DNA of 45,427 nucleotides from Chitinophagaceae bacterium (lineage in GTDB: Bacteria > Bacteroidota > Bacteroidia > Chitinophagales > Chitinophagaceae): assembly GCA_947442625.1 (NCBI GenBank), contig CANEWJ010000004.1, positions 1 to 45,427 on the forward strand, given 5' to 3'. Positions 40,743-45,427 of the stretch are shown here, piece after piece. A program made the translations under genes and the position numbers. The first letter of the stretch is position 1. Every line of letters begins with the position of its first letter. The notes under the pieces are model-generated. The model was not told the DNA's origin, did not search any database, and saw only the letters and a program-made list of their open reading frames with translations.

Positions 40743-40772
40743 TTTGAAAAATGTTGAAAAACCCTATTTTTG
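40743..40772 (+). promoter_or_regulatory. Bacteroidota-type promoter of tRNA-Asn (TTTG-N18-TATTTTTG)
   Basis: TTTG 40743-40746, TATTTTTG 40765-40772, tRNA starts at 40791. Confidence 0.7.
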
Positions 40773-40790
40773 CATCCCCATAAGGGAAAT

Positions 40791-40864
40791 TCCTCAGTAG
40801 CTCAGTTGGTTAGAGCATCTGACTGTTAATCAGAGGGTCACTGGTTCAAGTCCAGTCTGAGGAG
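40791..40864 (+). tRNA. tRNA-Asn (GUU)
   Basis: TCCTCAGTAGCTCAGTTGGTTAGAGCATCTGACTGTTAATCAGAGGGTCACTGGTTCAAGTCCAGTCTGAGGAG; cloverleaf intact, anticodon GTT. Confidence 0.96.
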
Positions 40865-40877
40865 CAGATATAAAAGT

Positions 40878-40916
40878 AAAAGGGTTATACTTTGATAGTA
40901 TGACCCTTTTTTATTT
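40878..40916 (+). terminator. Intrinsic terminator of tRNA-Asn
   Basis: aaaagggttatact-ttgat-agtatgaccctttt + ttattt, 14-bp stem. Confidence 0.85.
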
Positions 40917-40930
40917 GGATTCTTTTTAAA

Positions 40931-40962
40931 ATGTACATATTTTTGTACAAATAAAAGTACAC
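40931..40962 (+). promoter_or_regulatory. YefM-YoeB-type operator: three GTAC cores at exact 12-bp spacing
   Basis: GTAC at 40933-40936, 40945-40948, 40957-40960 (atGTACat, ttGTACaa, aaGTACac) immediately upstream of the antitoxin ATG 40965. Confidence 0.8.
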
Positions 40963-40964
40963 AA

Positions 40965-41219
40965 ATGTTAACGACAACACTCTCAGACTTTCGTAGAGAT
41001 ATCAAAAGTTACCTAGATAAGGTTACTCAAAGCTTTGAAACATTGATTATTAACCGGGGAAAAGATACCGGTGTAGTAGTTATTTCTCTAGAAGAGTATA
41101 ATGCTCTGAAAAGCACCCAGCACGAATTGTCTTCACGTATTAATCAACAACGTTTGGATGCATCTATAGAAGCCCTTAAATCCGGGAAGAAAATGATCAA
41201 AAAACTGGATGAGCAATGA
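40965..41219 (+). CDS. yefM: Type II antitoxin, Phd/YefM family
   Basis: MLTTTLSDFRRDIKSYLDKVTQSFETLIINRGKDTGVVVISLEEYNALKST. Confidence 0.93.
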   Translation: MLTTTLSDFRRDIKSYLDKVTQSFETLIINRGKDTGVVVISLEEYNALKSTQHELSSRINQQRLDASIEALKSGKKMIKKLDEQ

Positions 41220-41473
41220 AATTAGTATTCACGGAATTATCCTGGGAAGATTATCTTTTCTGGCAAAAAAACGATAAACAAAAATTAAAGCGTGTCAATG
41301 AGTTGTTGAAAGATATCTCACGTAGCCCATATGAAGGAATAGGCAAACCCGAACCATTGCGTTTTAATTATTCCGGCTTCTGGTCAAGAAGAATTGATGA
41401 GGAACACCGATTGATTTACAGAGTTGTGGACGATGAGATCCAAATTGCTAAATGCAGATTTCATTATGATTAA
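41216..41473 (+). CDS. yoeB: Type II toxin, YoeB/Txe family mRNA interferase
   Basis: ELSWEDYLFWQKNDKQKLKRVNELLKDI...GIGKPEPLRFNYSGFWSRRIDEEHRLIYRV...CRFHYD; 4-nt overlap with antitoxin. Confidence 0.95.
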   Translation: MKLVFTELSWEDYLFWQKNDKQKLKRVNELLKDISRSPYEGIGKPEPLRFNYSGFWSRRIDEEHRLIYRVVDDEIQIAKCRFHYD

Positions 41474-41478
41474 AGGGT

Positions 41479-41590
41479 AATATAGCTGCATCTTTCGTTG
41501 AAAAGGGGAGCCACACTGGACAAGCCATCCCGATTAATCGGGGTGGCTTTTTCTTTGTCCATCAGTGAGTTAGGGTAGTTGCATCTTTTA
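41479..41590 (+). repeat. Structured intergenic repeat A (putative cassette boundary / attC-like)
   Basis: 40-nt left segment 41479-41518 matches 42254-42293 at 38/40; central hairpin gccatcccgatt/aatcggggtggc; right end similar to element C (28/37). Confidence 0.75.
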
Positions 41591-41682
41591 GTTATTAGAG
41601 GTATATATTTTTTGAAAAGCTACAACTCAATATCTTTGTTTTTATAGTGGGATTTCCAATAAATCAACTCATCTCCCTAAAT

Positions 41683-42210
41683 ATGACAAACTATTTAATT
41701 GTTCCTGGTCTGGGTAATTCAGGCCCAGAACATTGGCAAACTTATTTCCAAAACTCCGCTGCTAATTTTTCCCGAATTGAACAGGCCGATTGGGATACCC
41801 CAACTTGTGAAGATTGGATTAGAAATATGGATGCTATGATAACATCGTATGAATTATCATCTGTCGTTTTAACTGGACATAGCCTAGGTTGTTCAACCAT
41901 TGCACATTGGTCTGCCAAGTATAAAAGAAATATTAAAGGAGCTATGCTAGTAGCACCGAGTGATTTGGAAGCACCCAATTATACTTTTCCCACAAAAGGA
42001 TTTTCACCGATACCACTAGATAAATTAAATTTCAAATCTATTGTTGTAGCCAGTTCAAATGATATTTGGGTTTCTTTAGACAGAGCAAAATATTTTGCTG
42101 AAAATTGGGGCAGTGAATTTATAAACATTGGCGATGCCAGTCACATAAATACATCTTCTGGTCATACGAATTGGGAAGAGGGATTAACGATATTGAAAAA
42201 ACTGGGATAG
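41683..42210 (+). CDS. RBBP9/YdeN family alpha/beta hydrolase
   Basis: MTNYLIVPGLGNSGPEHWQTYFQ...VVLTGHSLGCSTIAHW...SSNDIWVSLDRAKYFAENWGSEFINIGDASHIN. Confidence 0.92.
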   Translation: MTNYLIVPGLGNSGPEHWQTYFQNSAANFSRIEQADWDTPTCEDWIRNMDAMITSYELSSVVLTGHSLGCSTIAHWSAKYKRNIKGAMLVAPSDLEAPNYTFPTKGFSPIPLDKLNFKSIVVASSNDIWVSLDRAKYFAENWGSEFINIGDASHINTSSGHTNWEEGLTILKKLG

Positions 42211-42253
42211 TTTACCCCTTTAATTTCCTGATAGATACGTACTCAATCATAGC

Positions 42254-42362
42254 ATTATAGTTGCATCTTTCGTTGAAAAGGGGAGCCACACTGAAAAATC
42301 CATTCGCAGCGCCGTATGGATTGTCTGTATCTATCAATGATTTATGGTAAATTCTTCTTTTG
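42254..42362 (+). repeat. Structured intergenic repeat B
   Basis: Shares left 40 nt with A, different central hairpin (aatccat/atggatt), divergent right end atctatcaatgatttatggtaaattcttctttt. Confidence 0.75.
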
Positions 42363-42633
42363 AAAGTCAGCAAATTAGATATGTCTAATAGCTTTATCTT
42401 AATTTTTACATATAATCACCTTCGGGAAGCAAAATGACGCAGACAGAAGGACTTTGTGTAAATAATTTAATCAATTAACAATATGATACTTGTAATATTA
42501 AAATTGGTGCAAGAAAATATTAGAATAATTAATTTTATTATTATCTATAAGATATTTTATAACAAATAAATTAAACAACTATAATAATTGAATGGTTATT
42601 TGGAAATATAATTCAAATAAAATTTCGTTTATG

Positions 42634-43542
42634 AAAAAGATTATTGTCTTATTTACATCATTTTTTGTAACACTTTCCTCATGCACAATTATACGTCAAG
42701 GTGAGGTAGGTGTGAAAAGACGTTTAGGAAAGATTGATCCAGAGTATATTCAACAGGGGCCCAACGGATATAATTTTTTGACGACTACAATTATAAAAGT
42801 CCCAACCAGAACAGTTAACATTGAAGTAAAACCAGATCTGCCATCAAAAGAAGGACTAACCATCAGATCTGAAATTTCAATCTTATACAGGATGAAGCCA
42901 GAAGCAGCTCCAAAAATCGTACAAAATATCGGCCTCAATTATGAAAGTGAAGTAATCTTACCCGTATTCAGATCAGCAGCGGCAGATGTAACTGCAAAAT
43001 TTCTTGCAAAGGATATGCACAGTGGAGAAAGAACACAAATAGAACAGGCTATACGCAAGGAAATGACAGAAATTCTTGAGCCCTCAGGATTTGTAATTGA
43101 TAATGTACTTATGAAAAGTATAAAGCTGCCTGATGGACTAGCAAAAACAATCGAAGAAAAACTACAAGCAGAACAAGAAGCACAAAGAATGGAGTTTGTA
43201 AAAGAAAGAGAGAAAAGAGATGCAGAAAGAAGAATAATTGAAGCGGAAGGGAAAAAAGAAATAGCTCGTATTCAAGCAGAAGGAGAAAGGAATGCTTCAA
43301 TTATTCAAGCGGAAGGAAGAAAATCAATACTGGAAATTGAAGCCCAGGGTAAAGCAAATGCGATGAAAATTGAAGCTACGGCGATAAAGATGGCAAATGA
43401 CACCATAAACAAAACGCTTACCCCTTCAATTTTAAAATTAAGACAAATTGAAGCTTTTCGTTCCCTATCAAACAGCAATAACTCAAAACTAATCATGACT
43501 GATGGAAAAACACCATTCCTATCACTACCAGATAAATTTTAG
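42634..43542 (+). CDS. SPFH/prohibitin-family lipoprotein-like protein
   Basis: Lipobox-like MKKIIVLFTSFFVTLSSC; VGVKRRLGKIDPEYIQQGPNGYNFLTTTIIKVPTRTVNIEV; long E/K/R coiled coil. Confidence 0.88.
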   Translation, partial: KKIIVLFTSFFVTLSSCTIIRQGEVGVKRRLGKIDPEYIQQGPNGYNFLTTTIIKVPTRTVNIEVKPDLPSKEGLTIRSEISILYRMKPEAAPKIVQNIGLNYESEVILPVFRSAAADVTAKFLAKDMHSGERTQIEQAIRKEMTEILEPSGFVIDNVLMKSIKLPDGLAKTIEEKLQAEQEAQRMEFVKEREKRDAERRIIEAEGKKEIARIQAEGERNASIIQAEGRKSILEIEAQGKANAMKIEATAIKMANDTINKTLTPSILKLRQIEAFRSLSNSNNSKLIMTDGKTPFLSLPDKF

Positions 43543-43699
43543 TAAAGGACATGATTGAGAACCTTCCTGTTTGTGAAAGAGATATATCAATTGGGGAGAT
43601 AGAAATAAATGCATTTGCCCGGCTTGCTGATAAGTTCAAGCCAAAAATTTCTATTTCCTGATACACAAAACTAAAAGAAAGAGATCATTTAAATTTCAA

Positions 43700-43808
43700 A
43701 GATTGATGCAAATCTACGCAGTAATAAGCGTCAAACTGTACAAGCCATTCGCCGAGTTGAATGGCTTGTACTTTGTCAATCAATGATATAGCGTAGATGT
43801 GTCTTTGA
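43700..43808 (+). repeat. Structured intergenic repeat C (nested inverted repeats)
   Basis: Outer atctacgc (43712-43719)/gcgtagat (43791-43798); inner tacaagccattc (43739-43750)/gaatggcttgta (43759-43770), perfect 12 bp. Confidence 0.75.
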
Positions 43809-43851
43809 ATTTATTAATTAACTTTAACGTTATAAGACATCAATCCAAAAA

Positions 43852-44163
43852 ATGAAAAAGATTATACTCCTATTTCTGATTATTGCACCATTTCTTGCTT
43901 TTACTCAAAATATTCCAATGACTTTTCATAATGGTTCATTCGTCTCAATTTATTTAAGTATTCCTGGCGTTATGAATCCTAATTTATCACCCAAATCTAA
44001 TAGTGGAGTAAGTCTAGATGCGGGTCAGGTAGTCTATTTCTTTCCAAAAGGTAAAAATGGTAAAAAGGAAATTTTATTTACAGTAACTCCCACTTGGAAA
44101 AAGGACACCATTTTACAAATAGATAAAATCGTCAAAACACGCAAGAAAGCTTTAGGGTATTAA
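43852..44163 (+). CDS. Small secreted hypothetical protein
   Basis: Signal peptide MKKIILLFLIIAPFLAFTQN, 103 aa, basic C-terminus. Confidence 0.7.
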   Translation: MKKIILLFLIIAPFLAFTQNIPMTFHNGSFVSIYLSIPGVMNPNLSPKSNSGVSLDAGQVVYFFPKGKNGKKEILFTVTPTWKKDTILQIDKIVKTRKKALGY

Positions 44164-44173
44164 TCAAATTGTC

Positions 44174-44256
44174 ACCTCCTGCAAACTTGCATGAGGTACA
44201 ACCTTTTTATCTCCTAATAGTCACATACTCAATCATCGTATTTCAGTTGTACCTTT
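44174..44256 (+). repeat. Structured intergenic repeat D
   Basis: Hairpin acctcctgcaa-ac-ttgcatgaggt (44174-44197) and 9-bp inverted ends aggtacaac (44194-44202)/gttgtacct (44246-44254); internal catactcaatcat resembles 42236-42250. Confidence 0.65.
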
Positions 44257-44271
44257 TTTGTATTATTGTAT

Positions 44272-44856
44272 ATGATTATTAAATCGCTTGAGATAACAAG
44301 GGTATCAGGCCCAAGTGAGATAATTGGCATCAGGGATTTGCAATCATTGAATTTAAGGCAGAATATAACAGCTGAAGAGGCCATTGAACAGGGTTTTCTT
44401 ACTGCCGCCTACACAATAGACTATTTGCAGGAGATGAATTCAGCTTCTCCTTCGATCATTGCAAAGGATGGCGACAAAGTCGTTGGGTATGCGTTGGTTG
44501 CAACAAAAGGTAGCAGAAAGGGACATGACCTTATTGAAGGTCTTTTTGACGCCATTGATGAATGCGAATACAACGGGAAAACATTAAAAGATGTTAACTA
44601 TGTGGTTGTTGGTCAACTGTGTGTAGCAAAAGAATACCGTGGGCAGGGTCTCGTGCAAAAACTATACGGACATTTCAGGGATTGTCTTTCAAATGAGTTT
44701 ACTTACCTCGTTACAGATGTAGCACAAGCAAATGTTCGTTCTCTTAAAGCACATAAGAAAAGGGGGTTTAAAGTCATCAATGAATTGATGTATGGTGGTT
44801 TTGGATGGGATATTGTACTTTGGGATTGGAATGAAGATGATCAGCTTCTATCTTAA
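44272..44856 (+). CDS. GNAT family N-acetyltransferase
   Basis: VVGQLCVAKEYRGQGLVQKLYGHFRDCLSNEFTYLVTDVAQANVRSLKAHKKRGFKVI. Confidence 0.9.
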   Translation: MIIKSLEITRVSGPSEIIGIRDLQSLNLRQNITAEEAIEQGFLTAAYTIDYLQEMNSASPSIIAKDGDKVVGYALVATKGSRKGHDLIEGLFDAIDECEYNGKTLKDVNYVVVGQLCVAKEYRGQGLVQKLYGHFRDCLSNEFTYLVTDVAQANVRSLKAHKKRGFKVINELMYGGFGWDIVLWDWNEDDQLLS

Positions 44857-45003
44857 GAATACGTTATTATTTTATTATTAAATAGGCAATTTTTACATTG
44901 TAAATGGCTTAGTAGAAGAAAAGAAGATCAAACTATAGCCAATCAGTAACTTATAAAAAAATAATCTAACTTTACTTGAAAATTGGAAGTAATTGATCAA
45001 AAT

Positions 45004-45427
45004 ATGTTAAATACTACGAAAGTATCTGTATTAATGACGGTTTTTAATACGGATTTTTCTTACACGAAAAGAGCTATTGACTCGGTCTTAAATCAGGATT
45101 TCCAAGATTTTGAGCTAATTATCATTGACGATGGCAGCAAGGGAAATGATAGGGAATTGTTAATGGATTATGTAGAAAAAAAAGAGGACAAAATTAGCTA
45201 TATCCGACACAACAATCGCGGTCAATCTGAATCAATCAATCGTGGCGTTTTATATAGTTTGGGTGAATATATTACAATAATTGATAGTGACGATGAATAC
45301 AAATACAATCATTTGAGCAGTTGCTTAATGGAAATAAATGACTTGGACTTGATTTGCTCAACCTCGGAAACAATCGTGGATAACGACAACGATTACTATG
45401 TACCCGATAAAAACGACTTAAGTAAAC
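45004..45427 (+). CDS. Family 2 glycosyltransferase, N-terminal part (truncated by window end)
   Basis: Read directly: MLNTTKVSVLMTVFNTDFSYTKRAIDSVLNQDFQDFELIIIDDGSKGND...GEYITIIDSDDEYKYNHL; open to the window end. Confidence 0.9.
   Translation, partial: MLNTTKVSVLMTVFNTDFSYTKRAIDSVLNQDFQDFELIIIDDGSKGNDRELLMDYVEKKEDKISYIRHNNRGQSESINRGVLYSLGEYITIIDSDDEYKYNHLSSCLMEINDLDLICSTSETIVDNDNDYYVPDKNDLSK

Noticed and set aside
41530-41570. Elements A and C as simple rho-independent terminators only
   Set aside because: Inner hairpins followed by T-rich tracts could terminate transcription, but conserved flanking arms extending 30-40 nt beyond the stem are not explained by a terminator
41479-44256. CRISPR array
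   Set aside because: Repeats are 80-110 bp, hundreds of bp apart, separated by genes, and imperfect; no short regularly spaced spacers or Cas genes
40791-45427. Genomic island integrated at tRNA-Asn with duplicated 3' end
   Set aside because: I found no second copy of the tRNA-Asn 3' end (ggttcaagtccagtctgagga) within the window; the other boundary may lie outside

Overview
Chromosomal segment that looks like a Bacteroidota genome (type IX secretion / gliding-associated C-terminal domains, PorP/SprF, TAnnTTTG-type promoters). The left and centre are mostly core genes. These include the rimP-nusA-infB operon (minus strand, infB truncated by the window edge), a holin-like membrane protein cluster, a PAS sensor with a degenerate ATPase domain, a sulfatase, a PorP/SprF plus giant PKD-like adhesin pair, a second giant IgGFc-N/PKD protein, and a DUF1080 protein. 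Further genes are an RluF-type pseudouridine synthase, hydrolases, a nucleosidase, a THUMP-type rRNA methyltransferase, acyl-ACP desaturase, fbp, a serine hydrolase and dCMP deaminase. The right third is accessory. It holds an autoregulated-looking Fic gene with paired operator repeats, an SPFH protein, and an ~866-bp mini-island carrying a nucleotidyltransferase two-gene module between a CAU tRNA gene and a duplicated 3' end of that tRNA. hflX, a Rieske protein, a TonB receptor and tRNA-Asn follow. A YefM/YoeB toxin-antitoxin pair has three GTAC operator cores spaced exactly 12 bp. After it comes a co-oriented, cassette-like run of unrelated single genes separated by related, structured ~80-110 bp intergenic repeats (A-D). 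The last may be an integron-like (attC-like) or otherwise undescribed cassette array. All assignments are from reading the sequence; no database search was run.
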